This document shows, one piece after another, positions 28,056-37,645 of a stretch of 64,000 bases of DNA; positions within the stretch are counted from its first letter, which is position 1; each line of letters begins with the position of its first letter. The DNA comes from Vibrio sp. SCSIO 43135 (GTDB lineage: Bacteria > Pseudomonadota > Gammaproteobacteria > Enterobacterales > Vibrionaceae), in assembly GCF_023716665.1 (NCBI RefSeq), contig NZ_CP071859.1, positions 1,178,001 through 1,242,000 of the forward strand, written 5' to 3'. A model generated the notes under the pieces. The model was given only the letters and a program-made list of their open reading frames with translations, ran no database searches and was not told the DNA's origin. Position numbers and translations under genes: made by a program.

Positions 28056-30569
28056 ATGAGTGGAATGGAATCCAACGCTGTGATGATACCAATACGGAGC
28101 AATAAGCTGCCAACACGTCCTTACTCCTATTCGGATTGGAGTCTAAATACTGTGGATAAATCGTTTCTCTTTGAGCCCGGCTCGTTTATCAATGCGCTTG
28201 CCTTTGAACGGCCAATAAAAAACGTGAATGACCTGCTATCACATGTATCTGATGATGAAAAAGTGGGCATTCTGGATTTAGTCAAACGTTTGTCGAAATC
28301 GGGTGGGGCAGAGTACCTGAGTTGCTGTGTTCGGCCAAACAACAATTACGTCGTATACACGGAACTTTATATAGAACGCCTTGATAAACACACCATCCAA
28401 GGTACGGTGAGACCGATGCTTGTTTTGCCTAATGGTGATCAAATGACCAATGTGTTTTTGGCATTGTTTGAAAACTCCCACCATGGCGTGGTCATCACTG
28501 ATGAACAAACTCGTATCCTTACCTGCAATCAATACTTCGAGGATCAAACTGGTTTTAGCCGTAATGACTTGATTGGTTTGAAAACTAACATTCTAAACGC
28601 CGATAAACATTCTCCCGAATTCTACCAACAGATGTGGTGTCAAGTTGATGAACAAGGTTATTGGAAAGGGGATATATTATCTTGCCATGCTAATGGGAGC
28701 ATCTATCCGCAAGAACTTACGATTCAGAAGCTTCAACTCAATGGTCAAACTTATTATATCGGCCTGACGGTTGATCTGAGTGATAACTTACGCAGAGTGG
28801 CAGGTGAGGGCGAAGGCGATGTGGAGATGCTTACGCAGTTGCCAACCAAAGAGAAGTTCATCGAATTGTTACAACACCGCTGCGAAAGCCCATTGAGTGA
28901 GTCTGGGAAAATAGTGTTGGTGATGGAGCCCAAAATAGCAGAAGAACATGCTCATAGTCAGCAGCTCGCGTTTTCTGGCATGTTGCTCAGAAATCGCCAT
29001 TGCAGTATAGCCGGCTACCTTTCGAATGGCCTGTTTATCGCTTGTGTTGAGTATCCTATGGTAGCGCAAGGTACTCCAAGTCGTGCTCTACAGCAGTCGA
29101 TTAAACAATTTTTTAGTGACTGTAAGCTGGAAGGCGGTGAGGAGATGCACAGCCGGATCACGAACGGCCGTGTGGGCGTTTCTTTACTCGGTTACGATAC
29201 AGACAGCCCTGCGAGAAGCGTTATTCATGCCACTCAAGCGATGCTAGAAAACCATGGTAGCTCAAAAAGTGTCATTAACTTTTACCACAGTAAAATTCAC
29301 AAAGAGCTAATGCGCAAAAAGCGCCTAGAAGAGGTGGTTGAGTCGGTTCTCGCACAAAAAGCGATTGAAGTTTATTACCAACCGATCATAGATACTGCCA
29401 CTTGGCGGATCGTGAAGTTTGAAGCGCTGTGTCACTTTACATCAACCCGGGAGTCGTCATTCAACACCCAAGAAATGATCAATGTTGCGGAAGACTTAGA
29501 CCTTATTCCGGAACTAGATAAGTTGGTGGGAGAGAAGTCGTTGCAGGCACTACCGACCATTCGTCAGGTATACGGAGAAACTACAGGGCTGACGATCAAT
29601 CGATCGCTCAATACCAAACTGAGCGCTAAGCAGATCTTACGTAATACGGTTGAGCTCATTGATAAATATACAGATTGCCCTGAGAACATCACTATCGAGC
29701 TGACCGAAAGCGCCTATTTTGATAGCGAATCTAGCCACAAAGATGCCCTCAACGAACTGCGCAAACATGGGGTTTCGGTTGCAATAGACGACTTCGGTAC
29801 TGGGTACTCGTCGTTTAGCTACCTAAGTGATAGCCACTTTGACTACCTGAAAATAGACAAAGATTTTGTCACAGACATTGAGGTGAACAGTAATAAATAC
29901 CACATTGTAAAAATGATCACCCAACTGGCGCACACCTTGGGGGTTAAAGTGGTCGCGGAGGGTATTGAGACCTTACACGAAGCTCAAACCCTGCAAGCAC
30001 TAGGCGTAAACTACATGCAAGGGTACTTTTTCTCAAAACCGATTCCATTAGAGCGGATTGATGAAGCCCAGCTCTATGAGTGCAAACCGGAGTTTAAGGA
30101 ACTGGGGGATTTTGCAGTACAACATAATGCGATTTACACTTTAGCGAAACGTAGGAGGGTCACCCTAGATCCTGGGGATACGGTATCTTTTGCGAGTAAA
30201 TTGTTTGAGGCCGACTCAAGTTTGATCACTGTTCCAGTTATCACAGAGAGAAAGTGTGTCGGCATTATTGGTAAACGAGAGATTAACTTGCATCTGACGC
30301 CAACCATGGGTACGGATTTGGAGTCGAGTAAGGAGTCCGCGATTTGGCGGCGTTCGATTCATCAAATGATGTCGCTGTCGTTCTCGCAGATTGACTATCG
30401 TACTTCCCTAGAAGAAATTCGCGTGTTACTTGAAGAGCACCCAGGGTTCCCTTGGATCTTAGTTAACGCTGAGGGAAAATTTAAAGGCATTGTAGAGCAA
30501 CGAGATGTCTTAGATTATTTGCTTAATACAGATGCAATTCCAGAGGTACAACCCGAATATCAAATCTGA
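28056..30569 (+). CDS. PAS / degenerate GGDEF / EAL / CBS signalling protein (copy 1)
   Basis: 837 aa from the ATG at 28056, chosen because AGGGGGAG lies 7 bp upstream. No membrane helix. Order: N-terminal region; PAS (about 130-245, GVVITDEQTRILTCNQ); GGDEF relic (about 258-425) with the signature replaced by GYLSNGLF; EAL domain (about 428-680); CBS pair (about 700-827). EAL motifs seen: FEALCH, LTINRS, ELTES, DDFGTGYSS, LKIDKDF, AEGIET, QGYFFSKP. The ExLxR Arg is His here, so phosphodiesterase activity on c-di-GMP may be changed. Followed 60 bp later by a paralogue. Expected role: couple redox or ligand and nucleotide sensing to c-di-GMP breakdown. Confidence 0.88.
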   Translation: MSGMESNAVMIPIRSNKLPTRPYSYSDWSLNTVDKSFLFEPGSFINALAFERPIKNVNDLLSHVSDDEKVGILDLVKRLSKSGGAEYLSCCVRPNNNYVVYTELYIERLDKHTIQGTVRPMLVLPNGDQMTNVFLALFENSHHGVVITDEQTRILTCNQYFEDQTGFSRNDLIGLKTNILNADKHSPEFYQQMWCQVDEQGYWKGDILSCHANGSIYPQELTIQKLQLNGQTYYIGLTVDLSDNLRRVAGEGEGDVEMLTQLPTKEKFIELLQHRCESPLSESGKIVLVMEPKIAEEHAHSQQLAFSGMLLRNRHCSIAGYLSNGLFIACVEYPMVAQGTPSRALQQSIKQFFSDCKLEGGEEMHSRITNGRVGVSLLGYDTDSPARSVIHATQAMLENHGSSKSVINFYHSKIHKELMRKKRLEEVVESVLAQKAIEVYYQPIIDTATWRIVKFEALCHFTSTRESSFNTQEMINVAEDLDLIPELDKLVGEKSLQALPTIRQVYGETTGLTINRSLNTKLSAKQILRNTVELIDKYTDCPENITIELTESAYFDSESSHKDALNELRKHGVSVAIDDFGTGYSSFSYLSDSHFDYLKIDKDFVTDIEVNSNKYHIVKMITQLAHTLGVKVVAEGIETLHEAQTLQALGVNYMQGYFFSKPIPLERIDEAQLYECKPEFKELGDFAVQHNAIYTLAKRRRVTLDPGDTVSFASKLFEADSSLITVPVITERKCVGIIGKREINLHLTPTMGTDLESSKESAIWRRSIHQMMSLSFSQIDYRTSLEEIRVLLEEHPGFPWILVNAEGKFKGIVEQRDVLDYLLNTDAIPEVQPEYQI

Positions 30570-30629
30570 TGAAAATGTCCTAATGTTTATATAGGCAGGT
30601 GGTACACGTTTGGGTGTGTAGGATGGAAC

Positions 30630-33092
30630 ATGCAAGGACATAGCTTCAGTTCGCTGAGTGGTAGAATAGATCAAACGAAGCGTCCTTGTGTGGAGTGGAA
30701 GTGGAATATAAAAGATTCTTCATTTGAACTAAGCCAAGAGCAGTGTGAACAAGTCTTCGCTTCGAAGCTACCTCCTATGACAACAAACTTCCTAATGGCA
30801 TGCCTTTCGTTTGAAGACCAAGAACAACTGCTTGCAGAGTTTGCAAAAGCTACACGAATACCGAAAACGTATAGCTGTTGTATTCACCTTGATAAGGGAA
30901 AAATTTACTTTTCTTGCTTCACTTTCCAAGTCGTTGAGCGGCATGTTATTTCTGGTACTCTTCTCCCATTGTTATCTTTTCCTACTTCAGGGACTATCTA
31001 CGGAACACTTTTCAAGCAAGTGTTTGATAATCCTTTACACGGGATAATTGTTATCGATTCGGAGCAAAATATTTTGCTCTGCAACCACTATTTCGAGAAG
31101 CATTGTCGTTATTCAAATCTTGATCTAATTGGTCGGCCATTTCGGTACTTAGACTCTGGAAAACACAGTGACAATTTTTATCAAGTTATGTGGCAACAAG
31201 TGCATGAGCTAGGTAAGTGGTCTGGGACAGTACTTATCAAGACAGGGCAAGGCCACATTGTTCCTCAGGATCTCTCTCTACAAAAAGTAACCGCCCAAGA
31301 GCGGGTGTTTTACATCGGTTATTTTGTCGACCTTTCAAACCATCTATATCGCGTTGCCGATATGGAGCTAGGCGGAGTAGAGCTTCTTACCCAATTACCC
31401 ACTGAACAACAATTTACTCAGCGGCTGGCTCAAAAATGGATGAACTCAGATGAAAGCTCAATTTATCTGGTCTTAGCGTTTGTCCCCGAAATCCCTAAAC
31501 CGGAGGAGTACGAGTTACGACAATCCCTTTCTGAGCATTTATCGAATAACGAGTATTGTCATTTGTCGGGGTACTTGGGAAACAATTATTTTGTGGTCAG
31601 TTTGGAATGTGAAAAGCGGACCGGTCCGAGCCAAGTTAGAGTGATCCAGCAGGCCATCCGAACGTTCTTTTCTACGCTTAACCATAGAGCAGGCAGCAAG
31701 CTTCATGATGCTTTGTTTAAAGGTAAGGTGGGGGTGTCGATTCTCGGGCATGACACCAATAACCCTAGGTTGCTCGTTCCCCATGCTGTTCAGGCGATGT
31801 TGGAACAAACTGGTGATATGAAGGGCATGATTACATTCTATAACGGCTCCATTCACAGAGAGGCCATGCGGCGTAAAGAACTCGAAGACGTGGCAATTAC
31901 AGCGATTCGTAATGAAGACGTTGAAGTCTTTTATCAACCTATTGTTGATACGCGTAATTGGGATATCGCTAAATTCGAAGCACTATGCCGTTTTCGCGAT
32001 GGTGAGGGACAGATCATGAACACTCAGGAAATGGTGGCGATTGCGGAGGATCTCGATTTAGTCTCAGAGTTGGATTGGTGTGTGGGGAAAAAGTCCTTGC
32101 AAGGGCTGGAAAAAATCCATCAACGTTTTGGTAACACTATAGGGATTACTATTAATCGCTCACTTAACACCAAATTGGGTGCAGATGCGGTGTTGAAGAG
32201 TGCCGAAGATATGATCAGGGTACATGCTTCTACACCTGATTTAGTCACAATCGAACTGACAGAAAGTGCTTACTTTGATAGTGAATCTGCTCAATCTTCA
32301 TTGATTAAAAACATCCGTATGCATGGCGTCAGTGTTGCAATTGACGACTTTGGTACTGGCTATTCGTCGTTTACTTATCTTAGTGACTGTAACTTCGATT
32401 TGCTCAAAATCGACAGAGAATTCGTTACAGACATTAAGGTAGGCACTCATAAATATCACATCGTCAGAATGATCACTGATTTGTCACACACATTGGATGT
32501 CAAAGTGGTAGCAGAAGGTGTGGAAACTCGGCAAGAGTTGGAAGTGCTTTGCGGGATAGGGGTCGATTACATACAAGGGTATTTTTTCTCTAAGCCTCTT
32601 CCTATGGACTGCTTAGAGCAAGCTTGGGGCTACCAAGAGAGGCTTGCGGACTTTTTGCAGCGGAAATCTTCGCTAGCAGGTATTGGTATATTACGTATAG
32701 CGAAAAGTTACACACCTACATTGGAGCCAGGAGATACGTTAGAACGGGCAAGGAACTTACTTATCGAGCCATCACTCCGTCTCGAACATATTCCTATCCT
32801 CAACGGTGAAAAATGTATTGGCTTAGTTGACAAAGAATGTATCAATCTCCAAATATCGCCGACGGTAGGCACAGAATTTGAAACTTCAAAAGACTTAGCT
32901 GCCAAAAAGCGTACTCTTAATCAAATCATGAAAACCGACATAGAGACGCTTTCTTTCCATGCTAGAGTTGGCGATCTACCGAGTTTACTGAATCAAAAAG
33001 GTTCGCTACCTTGGATTGTTGTCGATGACTTAGGCAACTACCTTGGGGTCGTGACTCAACAGGACGTTTTAGACCATTTCAGCCACCACTGA
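30630..33092 (+). CDS. PAS / degenerate GGDEF / EAL / CBS signalling protein (copy 2)
   Basis: 820 aa, the same five-part layout as the gene before it and clearly its paralogue: PAS (about 129-240), GGDEF relic (about 250-417, with GYLGNNYF at the signature), EAL (about 424-670) and CBS pair (about 688-818). The EAL catalytic set is complete: FEALCR (ExLxR intact), ITINRS, ELTES, DDFGTGYSS, LKIDREF, AEGVET, QGYFFSKP. An active c-di-GMP phosphodiesterase is therefore expected, unlike copy 1. AGGATGG precedes the ATG. The N-terminal 125 residues diverge most, so input may differ. A weak hairpin (33081-33111) ends the pair. Confidence 0.88.
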   Translation: MQGHSFSSLSGRIDQTKRPCVEWKWNIKDSSFELSQEQCEQVFASKLPPMTTNFLMACLSFEDQEQLLAEFAKATRIPKTYSCCIHLDKGKIYFSCFTFQVVERHVISGTLLPLLSFPTSGTIYGTLFKQVFDNPLHGIIVIDSEQNILLCNHYFEKHCRYSNLDLIGRPFRYLDSGKHSDNFYQVMWQQVHELGKWSGTVLIKTGQGHIVPQDLSLQKVTAQERVFYIGYFVDLSNHLYRVADMELGGVELLTQLPTEQQFTQRLAQKWMNSDESSIYLVLAFVPEIPKPEEYELRQSLSEHLSNNEYCHLSGYLGNNYFVVSLECEKRTGPSQVRVIQQAIRTFFSTLNHRAGSKLHDALFKGKVGVSILGHDTNNPRLLVPHAVQAMLEQTGDMKGMITFYNGSIHREAMRRKELEDVAITAIRNEDVEVFYQPIVDTRNWDIAKFEALCRFRDGEGQIMNTQEMVAIAEDLDLVSELDWCVGKKSLQGLEKIHQRFGNTIGITINRSLNTKLGADAVLKSAEDMIRVHASTPDLVTIELTESAYFDSESAQSSLIKNIRMHGVSVAIDDFGTGYSSFTYLSDCNFDLLKIDREFVTDIKVGTHKYHIVRMITDLSHTLDVKVVAEGVETRQELEVLCGIGVDYIQGYFFSKPLPMDCLEQAWGYQERLADFLQRKSSLAGIGILRIAKSYTPTLEPGDTLERARNLLIEPSLRLEHIPILNGEKCIGLVDKECINLQISPTVGTEFETSKDLAAKKRTLNQIMKTDIETLSFHARVGDLPSLLNQKGSLPWIVVDDLGNYLGVVTQQDVLDHFSHH

Positions 33093-33156
33093 ATTGCTCC
33101 TAAAGGTGGCTTTGGTTATCATGCGCTACTCAAACTAATCAATTTAACACCTTGGC

Positions 33157-33843
33157 ATGACTCAACTACTTCTCTCTAACTTCGCTCCGATGCTACTTGG
33201 CGCGCAACTTATCTTAACTTTAGTTCTCGTGAAGGGAGACATATGCCCTGGTCAGCGTGGGCGTGTCCATAAAATGTTGCCAGCGATCGGTATTTTGTGG
33301 CTTGCCGTTGCATCCCTCAAGATAGAAGCGTTTATGGTGGTATTCGCGGTGTTTTACTTCTTCTCTCAAGTCCAAACTAAGAAAACCCGAGATGAAGGCC
33401 CGCTTTGGGTTATGTATTTGGCGAACGGTCTAGCATTTGCTTATGTTGCGATCACAGTGGGCGAGCAATCGAATTGGGCGAACTCAGCGGGTGTGATTGT
33501 ATCAGTGTTCTTACTGGGGGCGAGCTTTGCGCATGTGTTGCTCACGATCGCACGTACTCGTTTACAAGCATTCCACCGCATACTACCGGTTTCGGGGGTT
33601 GTGTCAGCAATGTTGATGGCGCTGGTGGTACTGGCCCAATCAACGACTATTGATGTAGAAGCAGCGGAGGCTGCCACACAAGCGATTTTACTTAGCTTGG
33701 GTTTACTGATTTCGGGTGTGATTGTTTGGAGCACTCATATGTTTAGCCAGAAAGAAGTGAACAAAGTGCAACTCAGTATCGCGTTATTGCTGCTTCTGAG
33801 CTCGGCAACCATTCAAACGGGGATTGGCCTCAACTTAATGTGA
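33157..33843 (+). CDS. Polytopic inner-membrane protein, unknown
   Basis: 228 aa with about seven hydrophobic segments and short loops; positive charges (KTKKTRDE, RTRLQAFHR) mark cytoplasmic loops. One Cys only (DICPGQ, residue about 29). I do not recognise the family. It lies 64 bp after the EAL pair on the same strand and could be co-transcribed, though no Shine-Dalgarno is obvious. Confidence 0.72.
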   Translation: MTQLLLSNFAPMLLGAQLILTLVLVKGDICPGQRGRVHKMLPAIGILWLAVASLKIEAFMVVFAVFYFFSQVQTKKTRDEGPLWVMYLANGLAFAYVAITVGEQSNWANSAGVIVSVFLLGASFAHVLLTIARTRLQAFHRILPVSGVVSAMLMALVVLAQSTTIDVEAAEAATQAILLSLGLLISGVIVWSTHMFSQKEVNKVQLSIALLLLLSSATIQTGIGLNLM

Positions 33844-33954
33844 TTAGGCTCTACCTAGCTAAAGCGAATTACTCATGATTTGGATAGTGGTCACGCTCTA
33901 ATCGCCTAAAAGGCGCTAAGCTTAATTGAGGTACTTATGTTAAGGAGCGCCGTT

Positions 33955-34155
33955 ATGGACTTGAGTAATGTAGGCAACTTAGACAGCATCATTTTGTTGG
34001 GTATCGTTAATGAAAAGCTGCGGCTGGAGTGCGATAGCTTCGAAGAGCTGGTCAGTATGTACGAAATGGATATTGAGAGTGTTGTCGGTAAGCTAGATGT
34101 ACTAGGTTATCAATACGATCCGCTTACCAACCAATTTAAAGCTTATCAGCGTTAG
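33955..34155 (+). CDS. DUF4250-family small protein
   Basis: 66 aa from the ATG at 33955, chosen because AAGGAG sits 9 bp upstream. An earlier in-frame ATG at 33937 lies before that RBS. Small, acidic and helical (LDSIILLGIVNEKLRLEC, FEELVSMYEMD), matching the DUF4250 pattern, in which a cold-shock-size protein of about 60 residues has no known role. Its terminator hairpin runs into the 3' end of metR on the other strand. Confidence 0.75.
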   Translation: MDLSNVGNLDSIILLGIVNEKLRLECDSFEELVSMYEMDIESVVGKLDVLGYQYDPLTNQFKAYQR

Positions 34156-34166
34156 ATATGAATTTA

Positions 34167-35078
34167 TTAAGCCATCTTGATTTCATCAAGGTGGCTTTTG
34201 CATTGCTGGCGTGCTGTCGAGAAAAACGCTTGTAAGTAGCGTTTATCTTTCTCTGAGTTACGCGTTGCTGCGAACAGCCGCCTCCACAACCCTTCCCCAA
34301 GTGGCTTACTCGTAATGAGTCCTTGTCTCGAAAACTCACTGATAGCCCAATTCGGTAACGCTGCAACGCCTAACCCAGCAGAAACCATTTGCACCAGCAT
34401 TAGCGTATTGTCGGCTTGTTTCCATTTCTTGGGTTCAACGCCTGCTGGTTGAAGAAAGTGTTTCACGACATCTAAACGCTGCTTTTGTACCGGGTAGGAC
34501 AACATGGTTTGTACTGCTAAATCTTCCGGTTCAATGAACTCTTTGTTTGCCAATACGTGATTCGTTGCTGTGATAAGACGCATTTCAAAGTCAAACAGTG
34601 GCTCATAGTGCACTTCAGATCGAGGTTGGATATCAGAAGTGATTACTAAGTCGAGTTCACCAGCTAGCAATGCAGGCAAAGGTTCAAAACCAAAACCGGA
34701 TGAGAAGTCTAGAGTCACGCTTGGCCAAGTCACTTGATACTCTTTCAGAGCGGGCATCAACCACTGAAAACATGAGTGACATTCAATCGCCATATGCAGC
34801 CTGCCGTTGACGTCTTCTTTCAAACTCGCCAGTTCATTTTCGGCTTTGGCCAGCTTAGGCAAAACCTCATCCGCGAGTTTTAGCAAGATTTCTCCTTCAG
34901 AAGTAAATTTGACTGGCCGAGTTTTGCGCAAAAACAACTGCCCTCCAACTCTCGCTTCAAGATCCTTAATTTGATGAGAGAGTGCCGATTGAGTCAGGTG
35001 CAATGAGGTCGCGGTTGCGGTCAGTGAACCTGTATCGCGCAAAGAAGTGAGTGTGCGTAAGTGTTTTAACTCAATCAT
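34167..35078 (-). CDS. metR: LysR-family regulator MetR
   Basis: 303 aa. N-terminal LysR helix-turn-helix (about 1-60, LTATATSLHLTQSALSHQIKDLE) and a C-terminal effector domain with CHSCFQWLMPALK, typical of MetR. MetR with homocysteine activates metE and other methionine genes. It is divergent from metE, the classic arrangement, and two MetJ-type boxes lie between them, one near each start. Only 11 bp separate its stop from that of the convergent DUF4250 gene. Confidence 0.92.
   Translation of the reverse strand: MIELKHLRTLTSLRDTGSLTATATSLHLTQSALSHQIKDLEARVGGQLFLRKTRPVKFTSEGEILLKLADEVLPKLAKAENELASLKEDVNGRLHMAIECHSCFQWLMPALKEYQVTWPSVTLDFSSGFGFEPLPALLAGELDLVITSDIQPRSEVHYEPLFDFEMRLITATNHVLANKEFIEPEDLAVQTMLSYPVQKQRLDVVKHFLQPAGVEPKKWKQADNTLMLVQMVSAGLGVAALPNWAISEFSRQGLITSKPLGEGLWRRLFAATRNSEKDKRYLQAFFSTARQQCKSHLDEIKMA
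34169..34199 (+). terminator. Terminator of the DUF4250 gene, inside the metR 3' end
   Basis: 13-bp stem (34169-34181 with 34185-34197, one G-U pair) followed by TTTTG. The stem starts in the metR stop codon and covers its last nine or ten codons. Confidence 0.75.
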
Positions 35079-35144
35079 GAATTCCTCTCATCTGATATCC
35101 GTAATGATGAACACATTTAACTTACGCGGTTTAGATAGGCTTGT

Positions 35145-35160
35145 AAACGTCTAGATGGCT
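35145..35160. promoter_or_regulatory. MetJ operator, metR-proximal
   Basis: Tandem met boxes AAACGTCT AGATGGCT, matching AGACGTCT at 7 and 5 of 8 positions. MetJ with S-adenosylmethionine binds two or more such boxes. It lies 67 bp from the metR start. Confidence 0.72.
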
Positions 35161-35243
35161 AAAAGTTATTGCCGCATGAATTTTTTTAATAAACAGGTTG
35201 AATATTTGGAGATTGTTCATGATGTGAATCGGAGAGATAGTTT

Positions 35244-35259
35244 AGCCATCCAGACGCCT
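35244..35259. promoter_or_regulatory. MetJ operator, metE-proximal
   Basis: Tandem met boxes AGCCATCC AGACGCCT, matching AGACGTCT at 5 and 7 of 8 positions. Together with the other operator it forms a 15-bp inverted repeat (35149-35163 with 35241-35255, one mismatch) across the metR-metE gap. It lies 47 bp before the metE start. Confidence 0.72.
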
Positions 35260-35305
35260 TTTAATAAGGTGCCCTGACGCTAACAACTCGATAAGGACTA
35301 GGGAC

Positions 35306-37597
35306 ATGACTACAACCACACATATTTTAGGCTATCCACGTATTGGCGAGCACAGAGAACTTAAATTTGCGTTGGAACAATATTGGCGCGGCGAGATTGA
35401 ACAATCGGAGCTTCAACATGTGGGAGCACAATTACGACACAAGAACTGGCAAACGCAGTCAGATGCGGGGCTGAGTTTTTCCACGGTAGGTGATTTTGCA
35501 TGGTATGACCATGTACTGACCACGACTTTACTGTTAGGCCATGTGCCAAAGCGCCATAGTGCAGGTTTTCCAGATTTAGATACGTTATTTAGAGTAGGAC
35601 GAGGCCAATCTCAAGCCGATTGTGGTTGCAGTGGCAGTGCTGCATCAGACATGACGAAATGGTTCAACACCAACTATCACTATATCGTTCCAGAGTTCAG
35701 CCAAGACGATAGTTTTGAAGTCAGTTGGCCGCAGCTTTTCGAAGAGGTGAATGAGGCGGTAAAAGCAGGGCATAAAGTAAAACCGGTACTACTAGGGCCA
35801 GTAAGTTACCTATATCTTGGCAAAGAAGTAGAGCAAGGCTTTGACCGTTTGACATTGTTACCGCGTTTGCTAACTGCTTATCAGGCGATCTTAGCGAAGC
35901 TGGCGAAGCAAGGTGTAGAGTGGGTACAAATTGATGAGCCCATCCTGAGCTTGCAGCTAGAAGACCAATGGCTGGATTCGTTTAAGCTTGCCTACCAAGT
36001 GATTCAAGGTGATGTGAAGTTGCTTTTGACCACGTACTTTGATTCTGTCGACGATTCGTTGGACAAGATCCTTTCTCTACCTGTGAATGGGCTACATATC
36101 GATTTAGTGTCATCCCCTAATCAGCTTGAGCATGTCGCTGCTAGATTACCGGATACATGGGTTTTGTCGGCGGGGGTTATCAATGGTCGCAATGTTTGGC
36201 GGGCAGACTTAAACAAGCAGTTAGCGGCCCTTCAGCCCGTAAAACAGAGGCTTGGTGACAGGCTCTGGGTTGCCAGCTCGTGCTCACTTCTTCATAGCCC
36301 GGTTAACCTGGAGCTCGAAGAGACGCTTCCAAGTGATACTCGAAGTTGGTTCGCGTTTGCGAAACAAAAAGCTCAAGAAGTCGCATTGTTAGGTAAGGCA
36401 TTGGATGGCGATAAAGAGGCGCTTGATGCCTGTCATGTTTATAGTCAGCCTATTTGGGAGCGTAAAACAAATCAGCAAGTTAACAAGCCTCAGGTCCAGT
36501 TGCGGGTAAACAGCATCACTAAAACATTGGCTGAGCGCAGTGCGCCTTATGCCGAACGCGCTAGCTACCAAGCTGATGTACTAGGGCTGCCATTACTACC
36601 GACCACGACCATTGGTTCTTTCCCTCAAACTGGTGAAATCCGAACCCAACGTAGTGCATTTCGAGCAGGTCAGTTGTCCGAGGCGGATTACACCCAAGCC
36701 ATAAAAGGACATATTGCAGATGCAGTCGAGCGTCAGGAAGCATTAGATCTGGATGTCTTGGTCCATGGAGAAGCAGAACGAAACGACATGGTTGAGTATT
36801 TTGCGGAGAATCTTGCGGGTTTCCAAACAACTAAGTTTGGTTGGGTACAAAGTTATGGATCTCGCTGCGTAAAGCCCGCTATTGTCGTGGCTGATATTGA
36901 GCGAGAAAAACCGATCACCGTAGAGTGGTCGACTTATGCACAATCGCTAACTTCAAAACAAATGAAAGGGATGCTGACCGGGCCAGTTACCATTTTATGT
37001 TGGACATTCCCTCGTGAAGATATCTCACGAAAGGAGATTGCGCAGCAGCTCGCGTTTGCCCTGCGTGACGAAGTGTCTGACCTGCAAGATGCGGGTATCA
37101 ACATTATTCAGATCGATGAGCCGGCGATTCGTGAAGGCTTGCCACTGAAAAAGCGTGATCACCAAACATATTTGGATTGGGCGGTGGAGAGTTTCAAAAT
37201 ATCAGCGGCAAGTGCTAAGCCTGAAACTCAGATCCACACTCATATGTGCTATAGCGAATTTAACGAAATTATCGACTCTGTAGCAGCGTTGGATGCAGAT
37301 GTGATTACCATTGAAACCTCTCGTTCTAATATGGAATTACTGAAAGCGTTTGAAGAGTTTAATTACCCTAATGAAATAGGGCCCGGCGTCTATGACATCC
37401 ATTCACCGAACATTCCAACTGAAGAGTGGATTCAAGGCTTATTGAGGAAAGCGGCAGAAAGAGTACCAACGGAAAGGTTATGGGCGAACCCAGATTGTGG
37501 CCTGAAAACCAGAAGCTGGGAAGAAACAGAAGCGGCACTCACTAATTTAGTATCGGCCGCGAAGAGTATTCGTAAGGAGTGGGCCGAAAAGGCGTAA
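35306..37597 (+). CDS. metE: Cobalamin-independent methionine synthase MetE
   Basis: 763 aa, the family's usual length. Transfers a methyl group from 5-methyltetrahydropteroyl-triglutamate to homocysteine. The N-terminal half begins with [14 protein letters not shown]; the C-terminal half carries the catalytic zinc site, with His and Cys in [10 protein letters not shown] and Cys in NPDCGLKTR, and [10 protein letters not shown]. Shine-Dalgarno AAGGA lies 11-15 bp before the ATG, with AGGG closer. Expected control: activation by MetR, repression by MetJ through the boxes upstream. Followed at once by a strong terminator. Confidence 0.96.
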   Translation: MTTTTHILGYPRIGEHRELKFALEQYWRGEIEQSELQHVGAQLRHKNWQTQSDAGLSFSTVGDFAWYDHVLTTTLLLGHVPKRHSAGFPDLDTLFRVGRGQSQADCGCSGSAASDMTKWFNTNYHYIVPEFSQDDSFEVSWPQLFEEVNEAVKAGHKVKPVLLGPVSYLYLGKEVEQGFDRLTLLPRLLTAYQAILAKLAKQGVEWVQIDEPILSLQLEDQWLDSFKLAYQVIQGDVKLLLTTYFDSVDDSLDKILSLPVNGLHIDLVSSPNQLEHVAARLPDTWVLSAGVINGRNVWRADLNKQLAALQPVKQRLGDRLWVASSCSLLHSPVNLELEETLPSDTRSWFAFAKQKAQEVALLGKALDGDKEALDACHVYSQPIWERKTNQQVNKPQVQLRVNSITKTLAERSAPYAERASYQADVLGLPLLPTTTIGSFPQTGEIRTQRSAFRAGQLSEADYTQAIKGHIADAVERQEALDLDVLVHGEAERNDMVEYFAENLAGFQTTKFGWVQSYGSRCVKPAIVVADIEREKPITVEWSTYAQSLTSKQMKGMLTGPVTILCWTFPREDISRKEIAQQLAFALRDEVSDLQDAGINIIQIDEPAIREGLPLKKRDHQTYLDWAVESFKISAASAKPETQIHTHMCYSEFNEIIDSVAALDADVITIETSRSNMELLKAFEEFNYPNEIGPGVYDIHSPNIPTEEWIQGLLRKAAERVPTERLWANPDCGLKTRSWEETEAALTNLVSAAKSIRKEWAEKA

Positions 37598-37598
37598 C

Positions 37599-37630
37599 AA
37601 AAAATGCCGCGTTTATACGCGGCATTTTTT
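37599..37630. terminator. metE terminator, bidirectional
   Basis: Perfect 14-bp stem AAAAAATGCCGCGT / ACGCGGCATTTTTT with a 4-base loop, 1 bp after the metE stop and 15 bp from the stop of the convergent gene. Confidence 0.92.
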
Positions 37631-37645
37631 ATATTTCGAATCGAA

